DNA of 64,000 nt from Hypomesus transpacificus (GCF_021917145.1 NC_061062.1:10221199-10285198); one strand, 5' to 3'. Shown: positions 1-11,321, counted from the first letter of the stretch. The notes: generated from the letters alone by a model not told the origin. Program-made: numbers and translations.

Positions 1-3000
1 TTGTGTTCCACGACCACACCCTGAACTCTGAACCACAGTCTGACAGAAGAGGCTCTGAATGAAAGTCCCAGATACTTCTCTGATACTTATGTTCTTCTTT
101 GAGAGGTTCATGACCTTACTGTTGGTTTAGGTCATGGCATAGTAGTGTAATACTACTCATTTGATAGGTCTTTGGGTCTTGTTTACTCAAGTTGATTTGT
201 AAAGGTTCATTTATGTTAATGAGACCTCATGGTTTTAATTACTGTAAATTCTGACGATAACACACTTGTATTTATCATGAACACTACAACACAGCATAAA
301 CAACTGCAAGCTTTATCTTCTCCAAGGCTCAAGGGCATTTCCTAGCATTGTTATGAGTAAGCTAAGGGAGTTAACTAGATTAATTGAGTTGTGAAAGCAG
401 GAAAGCTTCATAGGTTTCTTTCAAAGCCCAAAGAGAAACGTTTGGCAATGTCATTTGTTGTCTTAAAAGAGCTTCATATAGATCCCCTGTCCCTGCCATA
501 TACTACAATGTCTGTTTGTGGCACACTCTAGTGCAATGTCCATTGGCCGTTGGCTCCATCAACATATCAGCAGTTCAACATGGTGGCGAACCCTTTAATA
601 AATGTATTTATTTCTCGGTAACCCCTCATCCAAACATATTGTCCTATGTCCTATGGTCCTGAATAATACACCTGGTGAATTTCAACTTCATACAATGCCA
701 GGTTCTCGAGATGATCACAGACAGATACAATACATAGACACACACAGAAACACACAGATCCCTGTCTATGAAGTTAAATGTACCATTAGATTCCTCTGTT
801 GTTCTCATAAACAGATGGTCATCAACAGGAACAGAAAACATAATTACTAATATCTATTCAGCCTTTTCCAATACCCTGCGGCTTTTGGAGAGCTACTTTT
901 CCTGCCACAAAATAATCAAGTTTGTGAAGAATTGACTGACGCAAAGTTGCCTGAGGTTCTCACACACAGAACCAGTGCAATTTCCAGCTTCTGAAAAGAC
1001 TGACTCAAGAAAACAGAGAAGTAATGGAGATCTTGTTTGTCTTGGCAGGTAGGAAGACCGGGTATAATTGATATCCTAGACATGTATGCATGGGTTGGTT
1101 CTAATATGATGAACTAGTTGAGCATTGTTGTGAGGTGTAAGATAATCACAGATCAAACTGATTCTCCTCCTATGTGATCTAATGTGTCAGACACTCAGGT
1201 GTTGTGTGTAAAGTCTATGGATACATTGTCTGTTATCATTCATGAATTGCAAGACCTGTTGGGCAGCATAGTATTCTAGTTATTTAGTTGTAAAAAAAAT
1301 TGCAATCAAAACAAATCTTACTGTAACGTCTCTTAATTGTAAGCCTCTCCTTTATTCTTGTGCCAACCCCCCCACTAGTTACAACTCACTATCACAAATC
1401 ACACTATCACATGTGTTAGAATTTGGTTTCCATGTGGACATATTAAGGATGGAACAAAACCCTATTGGAGACTGCTTCTGGCTTATCTCAGTCACTCAGC
1501 AGGAAAGGATTCCAAGGATTCCAATGCCTCGCACCCGTTACCATTGCTCCCTGGCTGAATGACTGGCAGGACGCTAGGTCCTGGCCTTCCACGTGGTGTA
1601 AAATAAAATATGATTCATCAGACCAGTGATGCTAATGCTCACATCACAACTGGAGCCGACAGTCCTCGTTGTAGGCACTTTCAGCAGTGGACAGGTGTCA
1701 GCAGGGGCACCCTGTCTGGTCTGCGGCTACGCAGACCCATAAGCAACAACAGAGCACTGTGTTCGGACACCTTTCTATCAGAACCAGCATGAACCCTTTC
1801 ATCAATTTGAGCTACAGTAGCTCATCTGTTGGATCGGATCACATGGGCCAGGGAACACAGGAACACAGGAACAAAGGAACACAGAAACACACACTAACAC
1901 TCCCCAAGAGACAGTGTTGGAGATGCTCTGACCCAGTCGCTCAAATCTGTCCAAACTTGTACTGTATATAAGCACCTCTGTTAAATGATTTTCAGAAACC
2001 ATAATGTTGGTTACACGTGATTGCATTACATTTAGCTAAGATAATTGTCATACAGATACAAATGACATAAACTGTGTAAAAACCTGCTCATATAAAGATG
2101 TGATTTCACAGAAATATTTGCATTTCATTACATCTACCAAGAGGCAAAGCTATGAGTTCTTGGTGGAAAGAATAACAAAAGAAAATACTGATAACTGATA
2201 ACCATTGATGCAATTGCCCTGTTTTTTGACACAACCTTATTCATAAGACTGATGTGATTTCCCAAATATTATTATTTAGCAGACTTGTTGGAAATGTCAT
2301 ACTGTTCAAGCTTATTTTGTCAGTTGAGTAGCTTCTGTTCAGTTTAGTAGCTCTGTTCACAAAGGAACTTGCCATTGTCCAAAGGAACTCGACTGCTTAG
2401 CATGTGTAGTGCTGGGCAAAGCGATAATAGTTTTCATCGTGCCTATGGAGTAACCCCATAACCCTTTAGGAATTGCATAATGTTAACTGAGTTGCAAATG
2501 TAAACATTTACAAAGCTACCTGTCCCATTGGAGTGCATTGTGTGGGATTTTTTCTCTGAGAGATTATGTTGTGTATCATTCTGACTCCTGATGGTTTGAT
2601 GTGGCCCAGAGGAGAGACGAAAGGTCAGCTCTGGACACCAGATGGGACCATCGTTGGAGGGTAACTGAGCCATCACTTCTACCTTCACACCCTGCCACAC
2701 CACCTGCTCAACCATCTATCTCAGGGGACATCTGAGCATGCAGTGTCCCCATTTGTTGCAATAAACTCATTTTCAGAGGAAGAAGAAATGGTAAATGGAG
2801 GAAACTGTTGCCCTTTCCGGACCAAGGAGCCTGGAGTGACATAGATTTGTTATTAGATCATAAGGTGAGAGGCCGGTTTGTTAGGCATTTGATTGTACTG
2901 TGTGTGTGTCCTGTCACAAGATGGCCAAAAAAGAATAAGGTGGCGCCATGATCCATAGTGCTTTAGGAGTCTATGCTCTAGGCACCATTCAGCATCTATA

Positions 3001-3585
3001 TGGCACTCTCCTTTAAGTATCAACAAGACGTCAACGACCACTTTTCCTATGTGGCTGATCTTCCTTTGCATTTAAGAACAGTACCAGCAGTACTGGCTAA
3101 TTGCTGGGTGCATTTGCACTAAGTGCAGTAGGATTATTGACCAAAAAAAACTCCTAATGCTCTTCCAGTAACTCCAGTCTTAAACTAACTCATGGTCATC
3201 GTATATGTAGCACAGCAACAATGCAAAATAAAACCACATCCACATCAAAAAGCACTTACTGCTGACCATTACTAAAGGTTATGTTAATGATATTAAAGGT
3301 CTATACCAACCCTTTGAGTGATTCTAACCAAATTAAGGCCATGCAGTTACCAATTACTGTTTCAAATTGATGCAAACTGACAACGTTTTTTCTTCTATAA
3401 CCAGTTGATGATCACCCTATCTTTCTCTGGCGGCACTTTAGCTGTGTTGGACCCCTAAAAGGCCTTACAGTAAACACACATTTTGTGCATGTAAAAGAGA
3501 CCTCGGGGACTTCCCCTGACATTAATTAGAACCATATATTAAAAAACACGTCAGGATATAATTCTGAGGGTTAAACACAAGTTGT
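1..3585. other. Intergenic, no gene recognised
   Basis: AT-rich sequence with only short, low-complexity open frames on both strands. None has a domain I recognise, a convincing splice pattern or neighbouring exons in phase. The stretch contains one decayed interspersed repeat (listed separately) and otherwise looks like ordinary intergenic DNA upstream of the bradykinin-receptor cluster. Confidence 0.6.
1615..1985. repeat. Decayed interspersed repeat, family not named
   Basis: Several stretches here match, with many changes, a high-copy repeat I remember from other fish genomes. These include the run around the 'cagtggacaggtgtcagcag' segment, the 'ggtctgcggctacgcagaccc' region and the 'ggagatgctctgacccagtcg' region. 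The copy is interrupted near 1,850-1,895 by a short tandem of 'ggaacacag'-like units. I cannot name the family and see no clear terminal repeats or target-site duplication. Open frames across it are broken and I do not treat them as genes. Confidence 0.35.
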
Positions 3586-3969
3586 GTAGCCTGAGGTTGT
3601 CATACTCATAATTCTGGTCAAAATATTAGTCTGATAACGCTCCGTTTGGCTCTGAGTATGGGGTTTGTTTGAACTGAACCCGGAAAACAAATGCCTCTTC
3701 GCTCAATTGGATAGACCTACAACCAATCAGAGCAACGTAGTATGTTGTTTGTTGAAAACAAATTCAACCCAAGCGCTCTTTGGCGACGTGGTTGATAACG
3801 TTACTGTTGATCATCTGTCCATCATCGTATAAAGTCCGCCCTGACAATTTGATTGGTCCAAACAGCTCTTGTTCGGATATAGTTTTTCCCCAACCGAGCT
3901 ACCCCAGACCCAACTTCCCGACCAAATTATTTTGTGGGCGGGGATAAGTTTGGCTGGCACCCAGGCTAC
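3586..3969. mobile_element. Miniature inverted-repeat DNA transposon (MITE)
   Basis: A 384-bp element begins GTAGCCTGAG and ends CCCAGGCTAC, an inverted repeat matching at 9 of 10 positions. It is flanked by a perfect 7-bp direct repeat, aagttgt (3579-3585 and 3970-3976), which I read as the target-site duplication. There is no coding capacity, so it is non-autonomous. The 7-bp duplication does not settle the superfamily: hAT or P-like are possible if one flanking base has mutated. Confidence 0.7.
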
Positions 3970-3976
3970 AAGTTGT

Positions 3977-5300
3977 GGTCACCCTCAATATGTAATCAGT
4001 TCATAAAATAAGGGAATATGAAGTATTGGCTTTGACACTGCCAAATTACTGTACATGATATGGCTGTGAATGAAACATCTGCTGATGTAGTCCTACAAGC
4101 AGTTGGAGGAGAGCAATGATATGTTGAATGAAACTAAATGAACAACTCTTCCATTTCCATGAACTCCACCCTTTAAAACCATGTTTGAGTATTTTTGTGA
4201 AGATTTACAGACATTTTTTGTCAAAATCGGTAATTCCCTTGTTACTATTTATAGACTATTTACTGTAATAAACTCAAAACTGAAATCCTGTCTGAAATCC
4301 ACAGGACAGGAAGGAAGCCACACAGGAAGGAAGCCACACAGGAAGGGGTCACTTTTACTTAGCATCCTGTCCAGGAGATCAAATCATATGCTAAACAGGT
4401 GATGGGTGAAAGAGTTACAGGGTTACATTGCCTGAGACTGCGACGTCTAATTCTGTACAGGCACTATCTTCAACAACAATCTGTCTTCGGTGGCATCAAA
4501 TGCAGGATGGAAAGTGCCAGAGACTGACAGAATAAAAAAGTCAGGGGCAAGATAATTCAATTTTAGACAAAAACACAAAACATTTCAGACTTTTTCATTT
4601 TTCATTCTGAAATGTTCAAATAGAATTTAGGATATTACACAAGTTAGAAGAAAAGATGAAATAAATAAAGAAGGTGCAGGACTGTGTGAGTGACATCACA
4701 TCGATCTCAGGTTCCTTCTCCTTTAAGAGAGCGAGTCTGTGCCGGGCTCAGAGTAGAAAACACAGCAGCAAAAGAAGTCTGGATTAGGCTGTCTGCACAT
4801 CTGGATTTCTGCTCAACAGTGACACTGTTCAGCACCTCAAGGTTTGTAGCTACGATTTTATTTTTTCACAAAGGGTACATTGGTCACAATAAGTGGTAGT
4901 TTTTTTGTTGTTGACAAAATTGTCATATGGAGGTTACCCATTTGTTTGTATTGTTTATTTTTTATCTTGTTGAGTTTATGTCAAACATTTATAAGGTACA
5001 TTACAACTTGATGGTTTTTATCAAGTTTTCTGAGGGTGAATCAGGAAGGCTGACAGATAGAATACTCTACCAACAGACATGGACCAACTGGACAACTATT
5101 AGCACATGCTTGACAGCACGTAAACAGACACACAATCTAATCACTTTCTGCAATGTCCTTCTGATTGCGTTTTGTTGTGTATTACAATGCATAAATTAAG
5201 TAGTATATATTTTGGGTATATTAAAAACATTCCATGTGCAGATTCAACAGAATTTTGAATGTTTTCATCATGGCAAAAATAATGTTGTATTACCCTAGTT
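3977..5300. other. Intergenic, possible bdkrb2 5' non-coding exon
   Basis: No protein-coding exon is visible. Around 4,710-4,840 a less AT-rich block follows an ataaataaag run and ends 'cacctcaag|gtttgt', which could be a weak splice donor. It may be a non-coding first exon of the receptor at 5,724, whose coding exon has a good acceptor but no promoter close by. This is inference. A short direct repeat of an 'aggaaggaagccacac' unit lies near 4,310-4,345. Confidence 0.3.
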
Positions 5301-5455
5301 CAGTGGTCTTCAACCCTGGACTGTCCGGTAAAATGATGAATGGAGTGATATCAAGCTCTGAAGCCCGATCCATTCATTTGAATCTGGTGTGAAGCAGGGA
5401 CACATCTGAAACATACAGGAAAGTGGGCCCTGAGGACCAGGATTTAATACTACTG
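5301..5455. mobile_element. hAT-type MITE
   Basis: A 155-bp element has imperfect terminal inverted repeats: it starts CAGTGGT and ends ACTACTG. The flanking 8-bp repeats ccctagtt (5293-5300) and ccttagtt (5456-5463) match at 7 of 8 positions. An 8-bp duplication with CAGNGGT-like termini is the signature of hAT elements. It carries no open frame and is an old non-autonomous copy. Confidence 0.75.
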
Positions 5456-5723
5456 CCTTAGTTTCAAAATGTTTCTAATAGTACTACCTGATGGGATAAC
5501 CGTTGATGAGAGGGTTCACAGTTGTCTACAGTTGCAGAGTGCATGCAAGAGAAAATGGTGCAATTTAAAAAGTATGCAAAATGTTTACACTGAAATAGAT
5601 CCTTTTACTCCATGAGCCACTCCATGAGAACTCCATGTGCCAACACAAATATTTCTTATCAAATTGTCTTATTTCAAGCCAGCAGAGTAAAAGTCCCAAA
5701 ATGTGTGTTCCTACAGCCTGCCA

Positions 5724-6752
5724 ATGGACATCAACACTACAGACTTTACTCCTGTCAACCACACCAACACTAGTGACTGCCCCTACACTGAAGGTTGGGA
5801 ATGGATCCGGACCATGCAGCCCGCTTACATCCTGTCAATCAGCGTGCTGGGAATCCTGGGAAATGTATTTGTCTTGCTTGTGTTCTGCCTACACAAGAAG
5901 GCCTGCACCGTGGCTGAGATCTACCTGAGCAATCTTGCAGCTGCTGACCTCCTGCTGGTCTCCTGTCTGCCCTTCTGGGCCGTCAATGTGGCCAACGACT
6001 TCAACTGGCCCTTCGGAAAACTGCTCTGTCGCTTGGTAAACCTGGGCATCAAGATCAACACCTACTGCAGTATCTACTTCCTGGTTCTGGTTAGCGCTGA
6101 CCGCTACGTGGCGCTGGTCCACACTATGTCCCATGGCAGAATGCGTCGGCCCTTTTATGCTAAGCTGGGCTGTTTTTTGGTCTGGGGTTTGGGCCTGTTT
6201 CTGGCGTCCCCAACATTCATCTTCAGGGCTGTCAAGTACTTCCCAGAGTGGGGGGTGAATGCGTGTTACCTTGAGTACCCCAAGCATACAGAGCTAGCGT
6301 TTGAATTGCTGCTTGTAGTCTTTGGGTTTATAGTCCCCGTGTCAATCATCTCTTACTGCACGATTCAGATCATCCAGGCTTTGAAAAGCCAGGCTATGCA
6401 AAGGTTCAACGCCGAGAACACTGAGAGGAAGGCGACTCTACTGGTTCTGACAGTGCTGCTGGCTTTCCTGTTCTGCTGGGTGCCCTTCCACGTGGTCACC
6501 GCCCTGGACCTGCTCGTCCGGCATCATGTGCTGGAGGGCTGCGAGCTCAGCTCCATCCTGGAAATCTGTAACCAGATCTTCACTTACCTGGCCTTCTTCA
6601 ACAGCGTGCTGAACCCCATCCTCTACGTCATCGTGGGAAAGAACTTCAGGAAGAAAGTGAAGGAGCTGTTTGAGCAGATGTCGCTGAAGAGGAAGATGGT
6701 TACTGGGTCCACACGGTCACAGCTTTCAGCCACTCTGAAAACCCTGACATGA
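5724..6752 (+). CDS. bdkrb2: Bradykinin receptor B2-like GPCR (copy 1 of 3)
   Basis: A 342-residue rhodopsin-family GPCR that should couple kinin peptides to Gq at the plasma membrane. Residues visible include an N-terminus with three glycosylation sequons (NTT, NHT, NTS), TM2 'NLAAADLLL', DRY at the end of TM3, FCWVPFH in TM6 and NPILY in TM7. TM1-TM3 and loop 2 (TMSHGRMRR) follow human B2 closely. I chose the ATG at 5724 because an acceptor (ttcctacag) ends at 5716, so the coding region sits in one exon. TM3 carries 'GIKIN', with Lys where human B1 has Lys118 and B2 has Ser111. The second acidic ligand contact (Asp284 of B2) is Glu here. The gene leads a tandem of three; which fish paralogue name it deserves needs a tree. 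Confidence 0.9.
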   Translation: MDINTTDFTPVNHTNTSDCPYTEGWEWIRTMQPAYILSISVLGILGNVFVLLVFCLHKKACTVAEIYLSNLAAADLLLVSCLPFWAVNVANDFNWPFGKLLCRLVNLGIKINTYCSIYFLVLVSADRYVALVHTMSHGRMRRPFYAKLGCFLVWGLGLFLASPTFIFRAVKYFPEWGVNACYLEYPKHTELAFELLLVVFGFIVPVSIISYCTIQIIQALKSQAMQRFNAENTERKATLLVLTVLLAFLFCWVPFHVVTALDLLVRHHVLEGCELSSILEICNQIFTYLAFFNSVLNPILYVIVGKNFRKKVKELFEQMSLKRKMVTGSTRSQLSATLKTLT

Positions 6753-8043
6753 GCCTGAGAGTGCGCCATAGACACAACATAGACAAAAACATACGTGAAC
6801 CAGCTTTATAAATACTTTTGTTTTTTTACTAGTTTGAAAAGCGAGAATACATTTGTCTCCTTTTCAAAGTATTTAGTAAGCCAGGAATTATTAGGTAAGA
6901 TAGTGTATAGAATCTACAATCTTAAAATGCTGTCTGATAGCTATAGATACACAGCTACACATCTGTAGAGCATCTGTTCTAAAGATTACAGCTAACCCAC
7001 CTCTCTCTTATTATTTCTGTCAATTGCAAGCCTAAATGAGACACAAACTGTTGCCTTCAGAATACATACTTTTGTAAACTTTGATAATTTGCAACATCCT
7101 TTCGATCACATGACTCTTTCACTCATACTATTTTCTAATCATATACAATTTGCATAAATCATGAAATCTTTGTACATGTAGTATATCACAGCTTTGCATT
7201 ACTGCATGTGACTCAGAATTGTCTTTTTAGAGACGTTCTAAAGTGAGACAGATTTGTTTCCAGTGTTTGTGACGTTTCTATGGCTAGATTAGATAATATG
7301 ACACAGTATTTTTGTGGTTCTTTGTCTGGCCTGTGTGTAACACTTTCCAATCCCAGTTTTACAGGCTAGACATTTAGTCAGAGCTGACTGGTCTGTGTAT
7401 CCCTTCCTTGTCCCCAAAACTACAGCTCGCCCTGCCAAACAGGAAATCAACTTTAGAAGCCTGTTTTTACATTCTGAGGGGGCAGACATTTGAGTAAATA
7501 CGAAGGGAGAGAGCAAGGGGGGAGTAAGAAAGACATTAAGAGCCACACCCAGAGTGAAGACCTTGTCGAAAAGAAATGTTACTTCACCACAGTGGAGACT
7601 TGGTCATGGCAGACGAGAGACTTTATGAGGGAGTTACAAAGGTCATGTGTTAAAGTAAGCATACAGTTAGTGCAGAGATTGGCCATCTGTTGCTAAGTAT
7701 AGTAGTTTATGAAATAAGCTGAGGTGCTCTCCAGTGGCGACAGCACGTACATGGTCTGTGTGCTATGATAAAAGCATCAGTCCTCTCGTACCATCCATTA
7801 AAATCCATTATTCTGTTTTTCTTTGAATTTCCATCGACACACTAACGTCGCTGCACACTATTCTCACTCTGTTGACTTACTTAAGAGGTTTTTTCATCCA
7901 TTACACGTCTGTGACAACTAGTGACGCTAGCGGAGGTTCATTTAGAAAAACACGTGGGCACCCACACACACACACGCAGAGTCAACCGTCTCTTAGTCTC
8001 ATCACCTCTCAGGGTGACCGCAGTTTGAACAGGCAGGCATCTC
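6753..8043. other. Intergenic between receptor copies 1 and 2
   Basis: AT-rich 3' flank of the first receptor followed by the upstream region of the second. No further coding exon is visible. A splice acceptor (atcacctctcag) ends at 8012, 31 bases before the next start codon, suggesting that the second receptor also has an upstream non-coding exon, which I could not place. Confidence 0.5.
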
Positions 8044-9084
8044 ATGGAGGTCTTCGATGTTCCAGAAGAGGAGTGCAACCACACAGACTCCTGGGAGTGG
8101 GTCTACACCATGCAGCCGGCCTACATGTCGTTAATCTGTGTTCTCGGTGTGAGCGGCAACATCTTCGTCCTGCTGGTCTTCTGTCTCCAGCGGAGGTCTG
8201 GCACTGTGGCTGACATATACCTGGGAAACCTGGCTGCCGCAGACCTCTTCATGGTGGCTTGCCTGCCTTTCTGGGTGGCCACTGTTGTCAGGCACTTCAA
8301 CTGGGCCTTCGGGGAACCACTCTGCCAGCTGGTCAACCTGATCATCGGGATGAACTACTACTGCAGTGTGCTGTTCCTCACCCTGGTCAGTGTGGACCGG
8401 TACTTGGCGCTGGCCCGACCGTTGGGACAGTGTTGTCTCAGAGGTCCGGGCTGGGCCAGGGCTGTGTGCCTGGGAGTGTGGGTGGTCGGAGCTCTGCTGA
8501 GCCTCCCGGCCCTGCTCTTTCGCTCAGTCCGATTCTTCCCTGACCTGGGCGTGGAGGGGTGTTACATGGCGTACCCCCACATCGGCTGGAGGCTGCGCTA
8601 CAACTTGACGGTCAACCTGCTGGGGTTCCTTCTCCCTGTCCCTGTGGTGTCCTTTTGCAGCTTCCACATCCTGAAGGTCCTTCAGAACAGCCAGGAGATG
8701 AGGAGAGCCAGCAGGCCCAGGGGGCGGGAAAAGAGGTGGGCGGAGAGGAAGGCGGCCCACCTGGTTCTCATTGTGCTTGGGGTCTTTGTCCTCTGCTGGC
8801 TGCCTTACCAGGTGGTCATCTTTTTGGACACCCTGCACTATTACAAGTTCATCTCTGGCTGTGGGTGGACCCATGTGCTAGACATCAGCACCCAGCTGTC
8901 TACTTACCTCGGATACAGCAACAGCTCTCTGAACCCTTTCCTCTATGTGATCGTTGGGAAACACTTCAGGCAGAATGCGAAGACAGTGTTGAAACAGATG
9001 CTGTGCGGTGGGACAGGGAGGATGTCCAGCCACAACGCAAATGTCAACTCAACCACTAGATACACAGATTCCACCAAGGTATGA
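8044..9084 (+). CDS. Bradykinin receptor B2-like GPCR (copy 2 of 3)
   Basis: A 346-residue kinin-type GPCR, closely related to the copy upstream: both have a W-E-W-x-x-TMQPAY segment before TM1 and an NLAAAD TM2. DRY, CWLPYQ (TM6) and NPFLY (TM7) are intact, so it looks functional. The two acidic residues that contact the bradykinin N-terminus in human B2 (FLD in TM6 and LDI in TM7) are both present. The TM3 subtype position is Gly ('IIGMN'), unlike B1 Lys or B2 Ser. Intracellular loop 3 is longer and more basic than in copy 1 (RRASRPRGREKRW). One N-glycosylation sequon, NHT, remains in the short N-terminus. It is most likely a tandem duplicate of the B2 gene. Confidence 0.88.
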   Translation: MEVFDVPEEECNHTDSWEWVYTMQPAYMSLICVLGVSGNIFVLLVFCLQRRSGTVADIYLGNLAAADLFMVACLPFWVATVVRHFNWAFGEPLCQLVNLIIGMNYYCSVLFLTLVSVDRYLALARPLGQCCLRGPGWARAVCLGVWVVGALLSLPALLFRSVRFFPDLGVEGCYMAYPHIGWRLRYNLTVNLLGFLLPVPVVSFCSFHILKVLQNSQEMRRASRPRGREKRWAERKAAHLVLIVLGVFVLCWLPYQVVIFLDTLHYYKFISGCGWTHVLDISTQLSTYLGYSNSSLNPFLYVIVGKHFRQNAKTVLKQMLCGGTGRMSSHNANVNSTTRYTDSTKV

Positions 9085-10235
9085 TACCAGAAATGGCTGT
9101 GTGGTTAGGTATTCTGGGGAACCCATATTACTGTGACAGCTCCATTATTTGAGTAAGGATATTTGTACGTGGTTTTTGCCTAATAAAACCATGTGAATGA
9201 TTGTTTTGCTTCAAAATCTATGTGCATCATTATTGAATGATATTCGTTTTTCGTTTAATTCAACCTAAATAAATCATAACTTGCTTCTGACCTTTAAAGC
9301 ATGCTTGTATGTAGGCATTTACCTTTACCATTATGATGTACTGTTATTTGTGTGCTGATATCCTCTATTTGGCCCAACCTATGACATCGGAAAATAACTT
9401 ATCTTGTATATTCAAGAATAAACAGTCACAGTGATGAAATAAATGTTTTTCTTTTACTCGAGTATTCCACTGGAACATCAGCGACAGGGAGCTGTGAGTT
9501 GGGGGTTGTTCTTTAACACGTTTAGACACATAAACGTCTTGGAAGGCAAGGCGTGGAGGAATGCTCTTCTGTATACATTTTTTCGCCGTGGTGGAGACGT
9601 CCCCACTCCCTTGACCGAAGCCTCCAGAACAACAACGCTGAAGGCTCTGTTGTGTTGTGGGACACCGTCCGGGCTGCATCTTTTGCTCCATACAAACAGA
9701 TTTTGTCGCACCAGCTTGAGGTAAGATTTGTGTGGACTGAAGTTGTGATGATAAATAAGGATGGGATTTGACAGGGATCCAAAAATGGAAAAGAAGAGGT
9801 GTAGAAAGGAATAGGATAGAGAAGTACTGCTGGTCCCAGAGGGGACGTGGTGATACTTTTTGGAACTGATGTTTCTGAGATGGAGTACACAAATCTTGAC
9901 AAATAATCTTGCCTTGTGTTCTTGTTAGGCATGCCTGTGTCTTCGTTTGGTAGCTTGTGCTATGACGCAGAAACTACCCTTTGGAAGAAAAATAAAATTC
10001 CTTCTTCACTGGAAACAATTATCTCTGCCTTTGTCTATCTATAGCCAACTGCCTGTTTCTGATTTCTCAATGAATCATTGCTATAAATGTAAATCATGTA
10101 TTTATGTATGTTTTATTACTATTATTATTATTATTATATTATTATATTATATTACATACTATTTTAAATATTATGTATTTTTTGGCCATGCTTGTTACTA
10201 CTACTTACAGCTTTTCAAATGGCACCTCACAGATC
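9085..10235. other. Intergenic between receptor copies 2 and 3
   Basis: Contains the 3' end of copy 2 and the probable 5' end of copy 3. A sequence ending 'agcttgag|gtaaga' at 9720 is a strong splice donor, and a good acceptor (ttactactacttacag) ends at 10210. I infer a non-coding exon for copy 3 ending at 9720. An (ATT)n microsatellite lies at about 10,115-10,160. Nothing else coding is seen. Confidence 0.45.
9182..9187 (+). terminator. AATAAA poly(A) signal for receptor copy 2
   Basis: A canonical AATAAA lies 98 bases after the stop codon of the second receptor. Cleavage would be expected about 10-30 bases later. Confidence 0.6.
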
Positions 10236-11321
10236 ATGGAGTCTTTGGGGCTTGTACACACAGCCAAGACCCTGTTTGAGAACTCCAGCGCTCTTCCTCC
10301 GCCCACCACCACTGAGACCTTCTTGACTCCAGAATGGGACCTGATCTATGCCATCATTCCCCCCTACCTTTTTATTCTGAGTGTGATGGGATTCCTGGGT
10401 AACTCCTTTGTGTTGTTGATCTTCCTGCTCCATAGAGGGCGCTGGACTGTCCCTGAGATCTATCTGGGGAACCTAGCCCTGGCTGACCTCCTCCTCTTGG
10501 CCAGCCTGCCCTTCTGGGGTGTGACTATGCTCTTCCAGCACAACTGGCCTTTCGGCTCCTTTCTCTGCAAGGCTGTCAACCTCTCTGTCGTTGTCAACTT
10601 CTACACCAGTATGTACATGCTGGCCATGGTGAGTGTGGACCGCTATCTGGCCCTGGTGAAGACCATGCAGGCCAAGTGGCTGAGGAGGACACGCTACGCA
10701 AAGGCGGTCTGCCTGGGGCTCTGGGTGTTTGGAGTTCTGATGGGCGTGCCCACCATAGTTCACAGGAAGGTTGTGCCGTGGAGTCAGACTGAGGACTTCA
10801 AGGCTTGCCAATTGGACTACCCTGCCCATTCCTGGAAACTGGCCCAACAGCTCCTATTGAATGTGGTGGGCTTTGTTCTACCTGTTCTGGTGATTGTCTT
10901 TTGCAACTTGAACATAGTCAGGACCTTGAATAAGAGGAGGGAGTGTGTTTACACGCCGGACGCCACTGACAGGAAGGCCACGGTTCTGGTGCATGCTGTG
11001 ACGATCCTCTTCCTCCTTTGCTGGGTGCCCTTCCAGTTCTTCACGTTCCTGGATTCACTCTGCGACATGGGGCTCCTGGATGAAGAGGCGTGGGTCCTCA
11101 CTCTGGACATTGGCAACCAGTTCTCCACATACCTGGCGTTCCTCAACAGCGGCCTGAACCCTGTGCTGTATGTCTTTTCCGGGCAGTACTTTAGGAGGAA
11201 AGTTAGCGCCATCTACAGGACCAGACAGCAACGCAGGGGATCGGACATGACTGCGCAGCAACGCTCAGTCATTTCTACCTATCTTCACAAAACAGAGCAA
11301 ATCAAACCTGCAAGGATGTAG
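10236..11321 (+). CDS. bdkrb1: Bradykinin receptor, B1-like GPCR (copy 3 of 3)
   Basis: A 361-residue kinin-type GPCR. I start it at the ATG at 10236, 25 bases after a good splice acceptor; the frame is open further upstream only through a low-complexity Leu/Tyr run from an ATT repeat. Features include sequon NSS, an 'EWDLIYAIIPP' lead into TM1 resembling B1's AWDLLHRVLP, DRY, CWVPFQ (TM6) and NPVLY (TM7). FLD and LDI acidic contacts are present. TM3 has Val at the B1/B2 selectivity position. It is the most divergent of the three. Human order is also BDKRB2 then BDKRB1 on one strand, which supports the B1 label, but loop 2 (LVKTM) is B2-like, so the subtype call is moderate. Confidence 0.8.
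   Translation: MESLGLVHTAKTLFENSSALPPPTTTETFLTPEWDLIYAIIPPYLFILSVMGFLGNSFVLLIFLLHRGRWTVPEIYLGNLALADLLLLASLPFWGVTMLFQHNWPFGSFLCKAVNLSVVVNFYTSMYMLAMVSVDRYLALVKTMQAKWLRRTRYAKAVCLGLWVFGVLMGVPTIVHRKVVPWSQTEDFKACQLDYPAHSWKLAQQLLLNVVGFVLPVLVIVFCNLNIVRTLNKRRECVYTPDATDRKATVLVHAVTILFLLCWVPFQFFTFLDSLCDMGLLDEEAWVLTLDIGNQFSTYLAFLNSGLNPVLYVFSGQYFRRKVSAIYRTRQQRRGSDMTAQQRSVISTYLHKTEQIKPARM

Noticed and set aside
1610-1971. Possible small coding gene in the upstream intergenic region
   Set aside because: The frames lie within a decayed interspersed repeat and a short tandem repeat, with no splice sites or domain.
5889-6287. Antisense frames over the receptor exons (also near 8,524-8,874 and 10,473-10,847)
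   Set aside because: Shadows of conserved GPCR coding sequence with no independent start context or domain.
10104-10235. N-terminal extension of the third receptor with a Leu/Tyr-rich leader
   Set aside because: The extension is an ATT microsatellite read in frame and lies upstream of a good splice acceptor ending at 10210; the ATG at 10236 is preferred.
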